Origin: Porphyrobacter sp. AAP60
Lineage (GTDB): Bacteria > Pseudomonadota > Alphaproteobacteria > Sphingomonadales > Sphingomonadaceae
Assembly: GCF_001296025.1 (NCBI RefSeq)
Contig: NZ_LJHV01000015.1
Coordinates: 1-39,345 of the forward strand
Direction: 5' to 3'
DNA: 39,345 nucleotides
Each line of letters opens with the position of its first letter. Within the stretch, counting starts at the first letter, position 1. This document shows, in pieces, positions 17,296 to 24,558 of the stretch. The notes under the pieces were generated by a model that saw nothing but the letters and a program-made list of their open reading frames with translations, had not been told where the DNA came from and did no database searches. The position numbers and the translations under genes are program-made.

Positions 17296-18585
17296 ATGGC
17301 ATTGGCACCGGGCAAAAGCACGGCAGTGGGGTACGGGCAGGACGCAGGCGAAACGCCGCAGGTCGATGCGCCGGGGCTGAACTACTTCGTTTTCGCGCTG
17401 TTCTTCATCTTCGGCGGGATCACCAGCCTGAATGATGTGATTATTCCCAAGCTGAAAGAGCTGTTTACGCTCAGCTTTTTCGAGGCCAGCCTGGTGCAAT
17501 TCTGGTTCTTCATCGCCTATGCGGTGGTCGGCATTCCGGGCGCGATGCTGGTCAAGAAGCTGGGCTATATGCGCGGCGCGGTGGCCGGTCTTGTGACGAT
17601 GATGGCGGGTTGCCTGCTGTTTATTCCGGCGAGCCAGACGGCTGTTTTTCCGATGTTCCTGTTCGCCTATTTCGTCCTCGCGACCGGCGTGGTGCTGGTG
17701 CAGATTGTTGCCAACCCGCTGATCAGCGTGCTCGGGCCGCCAAGCACCACCCACAGCCGGTTGACCTTTGCGCAGGCGTTCAACTCGCTTGGCACCACAA
17801 TCTTCCCCTATTTCGGCGCGATCCTGATCCTGGGCAGCCTTGCCACTGTTACCGCTGCCGAGCTTTCGGGCTCGGAACTGGCGGCCTATCGCACTGCGGA
17901 AAGTCAGGCGATCGTGAACGGCTATCTCGGTCTGGCGGCGGCTTTGGCCGTGGTGGCGGGCGTCGTCTGGATGTTCCGCAACCGGCTGAAGGGCGAAAAG
18001 CACGAACGCACCAGTCTGGTTGATGGACTCGCGCTGCTGAAGCGTCCCCGCTTCGGCTACGGCGCGGCGTGTATTTTCCTCTATGTCGGCGCGGAAGTCG
18101 CGATCGGCAGCTTCATCGTCAACTACCTGATGCAGGCCGAAGTGCTGAACCTGCCCGAACAGGACGCGGGCAAGCTGATCTCGCTTTACTGGGGCGGCGC
18201 ATTGGTGGGGCGGTTCATCGGATCGGCCGTGCTGCGCATGGTCAGCCCCGGCCTGACTTTGGCAACCGTTGCTGCCGGAGCCATCACGCTGATCGCGATC
18301 TCGGCCAATTCAACCGGAGTGGTGGCAGGCTATTCGCTGCTGGCGGTCGGCCTGATGAACGCGATCATGTTCCCGACCATTTTCAGCCTTGCCTGCGAAA
18401 AGCTGGGCCCGCGTGCGGCTGATGGTTCGGGGATCATCAACGTGGCCATCTGCGGCGGGGCGATCATCCCTCCGATGTATGCGGCGCTGGCCGATGCCAC
18501 CAGCCTTGCCTTTGCACTGGTGCTGCCGGCGGCGTGCTATGCGATTATCGCGGGATTTGGTGTCTTTGCGCGCCGTCCCGCTTGA
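17296..18585 (+). CDS. MFS sugar transporter, FucP/GluP (glucose/galactose) type
   Basis: The 429-residue protein has about 12 membrane segments and the FucP-type N-terminal signature FFIFGGITSLNDVIIPKLK, in which Asn and Asp residues bind sugar and proton. LVQIVANPLISVLG and the FAQAFNSLGTT segment are also typical of this family. It should bring glucose (or a related hexose) into the cytosol with protons, handing it to Glk. The ATG at 17296 is chosen because GGGAGAGG lies 8 nt upstream; the ATG at 17281 and the TTG at 17266 lie within or before that site. It is divergent from a LacI regulator and followed after 75 nt by zwf-edd-eda. Confidence 0.9.
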   Translation: MALAPGKSTAVGYGQDAGETPQVDAPGLNYFVFALFFIFGGITSLNDVIIPKLKELFTLSFFEASLVQFWFFIAYAVVGIPGAMLVKKLGYMRGAVAGLVTMMAGCLLFIPASQTAVFPMFLFAYFVLATGVVLVQIVANPLISVLGPPSTTHSRLTFAQAFNSLGTTIFPYFGAILILGSLATVTAAELSGSELAAYRTAESQAIVNGYLGLAAALAVVAGVVWMFRNRLKGEKHERTSLVDGLALLKRPRFGYGAACIFLYVGAEVAIGSFIVNYLMQAEVLNLPEQDAGKLISLYWGGALVGRFIGSAVLRMVSPGLTLATVAAGAITLIAISANSTGVVAGYSLLAVGLMNAIMFPTIFSLACEKLGPRAADGSGIINVAICGGAIIPPMYAALADATSLAFALVLPAACYAIIAGFGVFARRPA

Positions 18586-18596
18586 ATAAGTATGCG
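18583..18596 (+). promoter_or_regulatory. 14-nt element shared by glk and zwf leaders (copy 2)
   Basis: TGAATAAGTATGCG is identical to the element at 12185-12198. Here its first three bases are the stop codon of the transporter gene, and it is followed 17 nt later by a strong hairpin and then the zwf start. The shared position before two genes of one pathway suggests a common control signal or promoter core. Confidence 0.5.
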
Positions 18597-18613
18597 CGAG
18601 GCTGGCAGGTAGG

Positions 18614-18642
18614 GGCGTGCGCGCCTAGGTAGGGCGCACGCC
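18614..18642 (+). other. GC-rich hairpin in the zwf leader
   Basis: GGCGTGCGC and GCGCACGCC form a perfect 9-bp stem around an 11-nt loop. The sequence after it is ACAAAAGGG, which holds the zwf ribosome-binding site rather than a T-tract. It could insulate zwf from transcription of the upstream transporter gene or regulate zwf mRNA. The arrangement copies that of the glk leader. Confidence 0.5.
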
Positions 18643-18660
18643 ACAAAAGGGCCTTTGCGC

Positions 18661-20100
18661 ATGAGCTTTACCGCCGACCGCCTGCTGCTGTTCGGAGCCA
18701 CGGGCGATCTTGCCCAGCGGATGCTGCTGCCCAGTCTGTTCGCTCTGGATGCCGACGACCTGCTGGCCCCCGGCCTCAAGATCATCGGCACAGCGCGCAG
18801 CAGCATGTCCGACAGCGAATATCGCAACTTCGCTCGCGCCGCGCTTGAGAAATATCTCCCGGCTGACCGGCGCGGACGGATGGCGGAGTTTCTCAACCGG
18901 CTGAGCTACCAGACATTGGATGCCACCACATTGGAAGGTTACGATGACCTCGCCAAGAAGGTCGGCACGCCCCAGAACGGTCTTGCGATCTTCCTCTCGA
19001 CTGCGCCAAGCCTGTTCGAACCCACTATCAAGGGGCTGCAATCGGCAGGGCTGACGGGCGAGAATGTGCGGATGTGCCTCGAAAAGCCGCTCGGCACCGA
19101 TCTTGCCACCAGCTGCGAGATCAATGACGCGGTCGCCGAGGCCTTCCCCGAAGACCGCATTTTCCGGATCGACCACTATCTCGGCAAGGAGACGGTGCAG
19201 AACCTGCTGGCGCTGCGGTTTGCCAACATCATGTTCGAACCATTGTGGAACGCGGCGCATATCGACCACGTGCAGATCACCGTGGCCGAAACCGTGGGCC
19301 TTGAAGGCCGCGTCGCCTTCTACGACGATGCCGGTGCGATCCGCGACATGGTGCAGAACCATATGCTGCAACTGCTCGCATTGGTGGCGATGGAGCCGCC
19401 CGCCCATTTCGATGCCACGGCCGTGCGCGATGAAAAGGTCAAGGTGCTGCGCGCCCTGCGTCCGGTGCAACCGGCGCAGACCGTCACCGGGCAGTACCGC
19501 GCAGGCGCGATCGGCGGCAACGCCGTGCCGGGTTACGACGAGGAACTGGGCAAGCCGTCCGACACCGAAACCTTCGTCGCCATCAAGGCCCATGTCGATA
19601 ATTGGCGCTGGAAAGGCGTGCCGTTCTACCTGCGCACCGGCAAGCGGATGCCCAAGCGGGTGACCGAAATCGTGATCCAGTTCGCTTGCGTCCCGCACTC
19701 GATCTTCGAAGGCAAGGGGGCGACCATGCAGCCCAACCGGCTGGTGATCGGCATCCAGCCTGAAGAAAACATCACGCTTTCCCTGATGGCCAAGGTGCCG
19801 GGGCTTGACCGCGAGGGCATTCGCCTGCGCTCGGTGCCGCTCAACATTGCCATGCCCGATGTGTTCAGCGGCGCGGTGCGGCGGATCGCCTATGAACGCC
19901 TGCTACTCGATCTGGTCGAAGGCGATCAGACGCTGTTCGTGCGGCGTGACGAGGTGGAGGCGCAGTGGGAATGGATCGACGCGATCCGCGCCGGCTGGAA
20001 GGCCGATGACGTCACGCCCAAAACCTACACCGCCGGCAGCTGGGGGCCAAGCGCGGCCATCGCGCTGGCCGAACGCGACGGAGTAACGTGGCATGAGTAA
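18661..20100 (+). CDS. zwf: Glucose-6-phosphate 1-dehydrogenase
   Basis: The 479-residue enzyme oxidises glucose-6-phosphate to 6-phosphogluconolactone with NAD(P)+, the first step of the Entner-Doudoroff and oxidative pentose-phosphate routes. The coenzyme loop FGATGDLA (near residue 11) and the substrate/catalytic motif RIDHYLGKE are intact, as is the length. The ATG at 18661 (MSFTADR) is chosen over a TTG 6 nt earlier because AAAAGGG lies 9 nt upstream. The stop overlaps the edd start by 8 nt, so zwf-edd-eda is one operon. No 6-phosphogluconolactonase gene is present in the window. Confidence 0.97.
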   Translation: MSFTADRLLLFGATGDLAQRMLLPSLFALDADDLLAPGLKIIGTARSSMSDSEYRNFARAALEKYLPADRRGRMAEFLNRLSYQTLDATTLEGYDDLAKKVGTPQNGLAIFLSTAPSLFEPTIKGLQSAGLTGENVRMCLEKPLGTDLATSCEINDAVAEAFPEDRIFRIDHYLGKETVQNLLALRFANIMFEPLWNAAHIDHVQITVAETVGLEGRVAFYDDAGAIRDMVQNHMLQLLALVAMEPPAHFDATAVRDEKVKVLRALRPVQPAQTVTGQYRAGAIGGNAVPGYDEELGKPSDTETFVAIKAHVDNWRWKGVPFYLRTGKRMPKRVTEIVIQFACVPHSIFEGKGATMQPNRLVIGIQPEENITLSLMAKVPGLDREGIRLRSVPLNIAMPDVFSGAVRRIAYERLLLDLVEGDQTLFVRRDEVEAQWEWIDAIRAGWKADDVTPKTYTAGSWGPSAAIALAERDGVTWHE

Positions 20101-21907
20101 GCCCCTCAACGATACCCTGCACAAGGTGACGCAGCGGGTGATCGAACGATCGCAGCCTACCCGCAGCGCCTATCTCGATCTCATCCGCCGTGAAGGCGAC
20201 AACATGGGTGAACGCAGCGCGGTATCATGCTCGAACCTTGCTCATGCCTACGCGGGGATGGAGGAAGACAAGCCGGCGCTGGTGTCGGCACGCGGGGCCA
20301 ATATCGGCATCGTCACCAGCTACAACGACATGCTTTCGGCCCACCAGCCCTATGGCCGCTATCCCGACCGGCTGAAGATCTACGCCCGCGAACTCGGCGC
20401 CACCGCGCAGGTCGCGGGCGGAACGCCGGCCATGTGCGACGGTGTGACCCAAGGCGAAGTCGGCATGGAACTGTCGCTGTTCAGCCGCGATGTGATCGCG
20501 CTCAGCACCGCCGTGGCGCTCAGCCATGCGATGTATGACGGCGCGCTGATGCTGGGCATTTGCGACAAGATCGTGCCCGGCCTGCTGATGGGCGCATTGC
20601 GGTTCGGCCACCTGCCCGCGATCTTCGTGCCATCCGGCCCGATGCCGACAGGTATTCCGAACAAGGAAAAGCAGCGCGTCCGCCAGCTTTACGCCGAAGG
20701 CAAGGCAGACCGTACGGAATTGTTGGCGAGCGAAATGGCGAGTTACCATTCGCCCGGCACCTGCACCTTTTTCGGCACGGCCAATTCGAACCAGATGATG
20801 ATGGAGATGATGGGCCTGCACATTCCCGGCAGCGCCTTTATCCAGCCCGGCACGCAATTGCGGCAGGCGTTGGACCGCGAAGCGGTGCACCGCGTTGCGG
20901 CGCTGGGCCGCAAGGGCGATGATTACCGCCCGCTGGGACTGTGTGTCGATGAAAAGGCGATCATCAACGCTGCTGTCGGCCTGCTGGCGACCGGCGGATC
21001 GACCAACCACGCGATCCACTTGCCTGCGATGGCGCGGGCGGCAGGCGTGATCTTTGACTGGGATGACCTGTCAGAATTGTCCCACGCCGTGCCGCTGATT
21101 GCGCAGGTCTATCCCAATGGATCGGGCGATGTGAACCAGTTCCACGCGGCAGGCGGCATGGGCTATGTGATCGGCGAACTGCTTGGCGCAGGCCTTGCCC
21201 ACCCCGACATTCTCACCGTGGGGCGCGGCGATTTCAGCGATTATGCGCGGGAGCCGGGGCTGGAGGATGAGGCGCTGGTGTGGCGCGAGGTCGGTGCGGC
21301 GGGCGATGACACCATGCTGCGCCCCATCACCAACCCGTTCCGCCGCGATGGCGGGATGCGGCTGCTGCAAGGCAATCTTGGCCGGGCCTGCTTCAAGACT
21401 TCCGCCGTGGAAGAAAGCCGTTGGACCATCGAAGCCCCGTGCCGCGTGTTCGAGGATCAGCCGAGCGTCGCCGCTGCCTTCACGGCGGGCGAGCTTGACC
21501 GCGATGTGGTGGTCGTCGTCCGCTTCCAGGGGCCGCGTGCTAACGGAATGCCCGAACTGCACAAGCTGACCCCGCCGCTTGGCGTGTTGCAGGATCGCGG
21601 GTTCAAGGTCGCGCTGGTCACTGACGGGCGCATGTCGGGCGCTTCGGGCAAGGTGCCCGCCGCGATCCATTGCACACCCGAGGCGCTTGGTGGCGGGCCG
21701 CTGGCGCGCCTGCGCGATGGCGATGTGGTGAGGCTGTGCGGCGTCACCGGCGAACTCAGCACCACCGCCGATCTTGCAAGCCGCGATCCCGCGCCCGATC
21801 CGCATCCGGACATGGGCACCGGGCGCGAATTGTTCGGAATGCTGCGCCGCTTCGCCGACGGGGCCGAACAAGGCGCAAGCGCGATGCTCTCCACCGGAGG
21901 AATCTAA
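20093..21907 (+). CDS. edd: 6-Phosphogluconate dehydratase
   Basis: The 604-residue enzyme dehydrates 6-phosphogluconate to 2-keto-3-deoxy-6-phosphogluconate. It shows the IlvD/Edd-family features: [20 protein letters not shown] with the first cluster-ligating Cys, [21 protein letters not shown], a [13 protein letters not shown] segment, and [15 protein letters not shown] near the C-terminus. These Cys residues hold the Fe-S cluster. It starts inside the end of zwf (8-nt overlap) and is followed after 3 nt by eda. Length fits Edd (about 600). Confidence 0.97.
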   Translation: MSKPLNDTLHKVTQRVIERSQPTRSAYLDLIRREGDNMGERSAVSCSNLAHAYAGMEEDKPALVSARGANIGIVTSYNDMLSAHQPYGRYPDRLKIYARELGATAQVAGGTPAMCDGVTQGEVGMELSLFSRDVIALSTAVALSHAMYDGALMLGICDKIVPGLLMGALRFGHLPAIFVPSGPMPTGIPNKEKQRVRQLYAEGKADRTELLASEMASYHSPGTCTFFGTANSNQMMMEMMGLHIPGSAFIQPGTQLRQALDREAVHRVAALGRKGDDYRPLGLCVDEKAIINAAVGLLATGGSTNHAIHLPAMARAAGVIFDWDDLSELSHAVPLIAQVYPNGSGDVNQFHAAGGMGYVIGELLGAGLAHPDILTVGRGDFSDYAREPGLEDEALVWREVGAAGDDTMLRPITNPFRRDGGMRLLQGNLGRACFKTSAVEESRWTIEAPCRVFEDQPSVAAAFTAGELDRDVVVVVRFQGPRANGMPELHKLTPPLGVLQDRGFKVALVTDGRMSGASGKVPAAIHCTPEALGGGPLARLRDGDVVRLCGVTGELSTTADLASRDPAPDPHPDMGTGRELFGMLRRFADGAEQGASAMLSTGGI

Positions 21908-21910
21908 CCC

Positions 21911-22519
21911 ATGAATATCGACGCCATCATGCGCACCGCGCCGGTCATCCCGGTGATCGTGATCGACGATGTCGCCCACGCCGTTCCGCTGGCCGAGGCA
22001 CTGGTCACGGGCGGGCTGCGGGTGCTGGAAGTCACGCTGCGCACTCCTGCCGCGCTGGACGCGATCAGGACGATGAAGCAGGTCGAAGGCGCGATTGTCG
22101 GCGCGGGCACGGTCACCAATCCGCGCGAGCTGGACGCGGCGCTGGAGGCGGGGAGCGAATTCATCGTCTCCCCCGGCCTGACAGAGCCGCTGGGCAAGGC
22201 GGCAATCGCGGCAGGCGTGCCGTTCCTGCCCGGTATCGCCAATGCGGGCGACATCATGCGCGGGATGGATCTGGGCCTTGATCGCTTCAAGTTCTTCCCG
22301 GCGATGGCAGCGGGCGGCTTGCCCGCGCTGAAGGCGCTCGCCGCGCCGTTCGGAAGCGTCCGCTTCTGCCCCACCGGAGGGATCAGTCTGGACAACGCGG
22401 CCGAATGGCTCGCCTTCGATCCCGTTCTGTGTGTCGGCGGTAGCTGGGTTTCGCCCAAAGGCGCGCCGGACAAGCCGGCAATCGAAGCGCTGGCACGTGA
22501 GGCCTTCGGCTTACGCTAA
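21911..22519 (+). CDS. eda: 2-Keto-3-deoxy-6-phosphogluconate aldolase
   Basis: The 202-residue class I aldolase splits KDPG into pyruvate and glyceraldehyde-3-phosphate, finishing the Entner-Doudoroff pathway. The Schiff-base lysine is in FKFFPA, preceded by FLPGIANAGDIMRGMDLGLD; GLRVLEVTLRT, GAGTVTNP and FCPTGGIS are also family motifs. GGAGG lies about 10 nt upstream of the ATG. The stop codon region overlaps by 9 nt with the 3' end of the convergent fructokinase gene, leaving no room for a terminator between the two operons. Confidence 0.96.
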   Translation: MNIDAIMRTAPVIPVIVIDDVAHAVPLAEALVTGGLRVLEVTLRTPAALDAIRTMKQVEGAIVGAGTVTNPRELDAALEAGSEFIVSPGLTEPLGKAAIAAGVPFLPGIANAGDIMRGMDLGLDRFKFFPAMAAGGLPALKALAAPFGSVRFCPTGGISLDNAAEWLAFDPVLCVGGSWVSPKGAPDKPAIEALAREAFGLR

Positions 22520-23368
22520 TACGCTTTCGGCCAGCATCAGCGCGCCAGTGATTCCGGCATCGCCGCCCAGCCGTGGGCGGATGATGCGGTGGCGCTGGCC
22601 GCCGGGAAGGTAGCCTGCGTCAAGTTCCCGCGCACGGGCCGCCACCCGTTCGACCAGACCGGGCGTGTTCGCCACCCCCCCGCCGATCACGATCTCGCCC
22701 ACGGCAGTGCTGGCGAACAGCATGTGGCAGGCCTGCGCGATGTAATCGGCGATGATCGCGTGCGCCGCGTGGTCTGCGGGCAAATCGGACAGTGAAGCGC
22801 CCCAGCGCGCGGCAATCGCCGGGCCGCTGGCAAGGCCTTCAAGACAGTCACCATGATGCGGGCAGATGCCGGGGAAATCGCGATCCCCGGATGACCGGCG
22901 GGGGAAGATGTGCCCCATTTCCGGGTGGGCAATGCCGTGGACAGGCTTGCCATCCAGCACCAGCCCGCCGCCGATCCCGGTGCCGATGGTGAGATAGGCA
23001 AGCCCCCCGCCCGCCCTGCCCGAAGCGGCATATTCTGCCATGGCCGCCGCGTTCACATCGGTATCGAAGCCGACCGGAACGCCCAGCCGGTCCATGAAGA
23101 ACCCGGCAAGATCGCACTCCGACCAGCCCGGCTTGGGGGTATTGGTGATGAAGCCCCAGCGCGGGGAGTTTGCATCCAGTTCAACCGGCCCGAAACTGCC
23201 GATACCCAGCGACCGGATCACGCCGTGGCCTGCAAACCAGTCTGCCGCCTCTGGCAAGGTAATCGCCGGATCGCGGGTTGGGATGGTGTGGCGCGCGGTG
23301 ATTTCCTGCGGCGAAGGGCCGACGGCGAGCACGAATTTCGTGCCCCCGGCCTCGATCCCGCCGCGCAT
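22511..23368 (-). CDS. ROK-family fructokinase
   Basis: The 285-residue kinase should phosphorylate the fructose released from sucrose. It opens with GGIEAGGTKF (as in Zymomonas-type fructokinases), has IGTGIGGGLV for ATP binding, DTDVNAAAMAEY with the catalytic Asp, and the zinc-binding region HPEMGH followed by CPHHGDCLEGLASGPA. The ATG at 23368 overlaps the GH68 stop as TGATG, showing translational coupling; an upstream extension of this frame has no family similarity. It is the last gene of the TonB receptor-GH68-fructokinase unit and ends within the 3' end of convergent eda. Confidence 0.93.
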   Translation of the reverse strand: MRGGIEAGGTKFVLAVGPSPQEITARHTIPTRDPAITLPEAADWFAGHGVIRSLGIGSFGPVELDANSPRWGFITNTPKPGWSECDLAGFFMDRLGVPVGFDTDVNAAAMAEYAASGRAGGGLAYLTIGTGIGGGLVLDGKPVHGIAHPEMGHIFPRRSSGDRDFPGICPHHGDCLEGLASGPAIAARWGASLSDLPADHAAHAIIADYIAQACHMLFASTAVGEIVIGGGVANTPGLVERVAARARELDAGYLPGGQRHRIIRPRLGGDAGITGALMLAESVLA

Positions 23369-24465
23369 CAGGCGGCGCTTTCGGGCTGCAAGGCCCTGAC
23401 CCGCGACCGGTCGCCTTCCAGTTCCAGTTGCAGAAGCGGCGCAGGCACCCCGCCGAAGCTGCCATCTGACATTACATCGACAAAACTGCACACCGTCAGG
23501 CTGGCATCGACATACCAGCTATAGGTCTGCTGCGGGCGGTCTTCAGGATTGGCGAGCACCAGTCCGGTGCCGTTCAGCGGCCGCCACGGCCCCTGCATCG
23601 AATCTGCCACCATCCCGTACAAGCCCCCCGGCGCATGGCGCAGTTCCGGCGCGAAAGTGGCCGTCTGCGTCGACCAGAAGGCGTAGTAATGTTTCACGTG
23701 AAACACCAGATGCGCCCGCTCAAGCTCGTTGTTGACGCCGTCTGCGTGCAGGCAAGGCGGGGTCAAGACCCACCCTAGCGGGCCTCTGGCTGCCAACCCG
23801 AAAGCCCCGTTGAAGGCGCTATCCGATTGGCTGAGCGAAGCGGTGAAGGCGAGATATTCGGTGCCGTCGGCCGGATCGCGGAAATAGGCGGGATCGCGGA
23901 ACGCCTTGATCTTGCCCGCTTCGCCCTCATGCGCGTCGGCCGGCATGTAATGCGGGGCGTAGCCGGTGATCATCGGCGCAGGGGCGGACCACGCGCCCGG
24001 CATCCCGTCATCGCCGATGGGCGCCTGCGCTTGCCACAATTCCTGCTGGTAACCCCCTGCCCTGTCGGCAGTGCCCGCGGCGGTGAAGAACAGCGTGACC
24101 ACGCCCTGATCAAGCAGCGCCGAACCGGCCCATTCGCGTTCGTAGGTCACGGCAAAATCGGGCAGCACAGGGCCGCAATCGATCCAGCCGTCGCCCAAAG
24201 CATTGGGGCGCCGTTCGATCCAGTGGATCTTCGCTTCGAAATGGCGCAGCGCCGGATCGCCGCGGTCGGGCGCGGTCAGGGCCATCCACATCTCGCGCCC
24301 GGCTAATAACGTGCGCTGGCCGCCTGCATCCTGCAGCGGCCACATGTCCCAATAGAGCCGCGCCGGATCGAGGCCCGACCGGTCTGCCTCATTGACGGGT
24401 GCGACCAGAACAGCCGCATCCGGGGCAATCCGGCGAACATGTTCGGCCGTCCAGGCGCTGGTCAT
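23368..24465 (-). CDS. GH68 family enzyme (levansucrase / sucrose-splitting fructosyltransferase)
   Basis: The 365-residue protein resembles Zymomonas mobilis levansucrase. The nucleophile is Asp40 in LYWDMWPL, the transition-state stabiliser Asp191 in AFRDP, and the acid/base Glu249 in VNNELER. The C-terminal motif GTGLVLANP...QQTYSWYV matches the GSGLVLGNP...QAYSHYV region of the Zymomonas enzyme. It is shorter than typical GH68 enzymes (about 420) and has no signal peptide, so it may act in the cytosol on imported sucrose, mainly as a hydrolase, or leave by a non-classical route as in Zymomonas. A parS site lies inside the gene and encodes FHVKH (255-259). The ATG at 24465 has a weak GGGACGGA upstream. 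Confidence 0.9.
   Translation of the reverse strand: MTSAWTAEHVRRIAPDAAVLVAPVNEADRSGLDPARLYWDMWPLQDAGGQRTLLAGREMWMALTAPDRGDPALRHFEAKIHWIERRPNALGDGWIDCGPVLPDFAVTYEREWAGSALLDQGVVTLFFTAAGTADRAGGYQQELWQAQAPIGDDGMPGAWSAPAPMITGYAPHYMPADAHEGEAGKIKAFRDPAYFRDPADGTEYLAFTASLSQSDSAFNGAFGLAARGPLGWVLTPPCLHADGVNNELERAHLVFHVKHYYAFWSTQTATFAPELRHAPGGLYGMVADSMQGPWRPLNGTGLVLANPEDRPQQTYSWYVDASLTVCSFVDVMSDGSFGGVPAPLLQLELEGDRSRVRALQPESAA
23690..23705. other. parS site inside the GH68 coding sequence
   Basis: TGTTTCACGTGAAACA is identical to the parS at 16036, a perfect 16-bp match, here inside the coding region where it specifies Phe-His-Val-Lys-His. The two sites are 7.65 kb apart. Together they mark a ParB loading region, which in alphaproteobacteria lies near oriC. 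Confidence 0.92.
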
Positions 24466-24495
24466 GGCTGCAATCCGTCCCGTTCAATCAATCCG

Positions 24496-24539
24496 AAAAA
24501 CAAGGCTGGCCGCCGGGGGGAGAGATTGGCGGCCAGCCT
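24496..24539 (-). terminator. Rho-independent terminator between TonB receptor and GH68 genes
   Basis: On the minus strand a perfect 12-bp stem (AGGCTGGCCGCC pairing with GGCGGCCAGCCT) with a 13-nt loop is followed by TTGTTTTT. It lies 20 nt after the receptor stop and about 30 nt before the GH68 start. It probably ends most receptor transcripts; read-through or a hidden promoter would supply GH68 and fructokinase. Confidence 0.85.
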
Positions 24540-24558
24540 CTTTAGTGCAGTGCGGCGA

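Noticed and set aside
19267..19272. Other CACGTG hexamers (for example here in zwf and at 8829-8834) as further parS sites
   Set aside because: They lack the flanking TGTTT and AAACA halves; only the two full 16-bp matches were kept.
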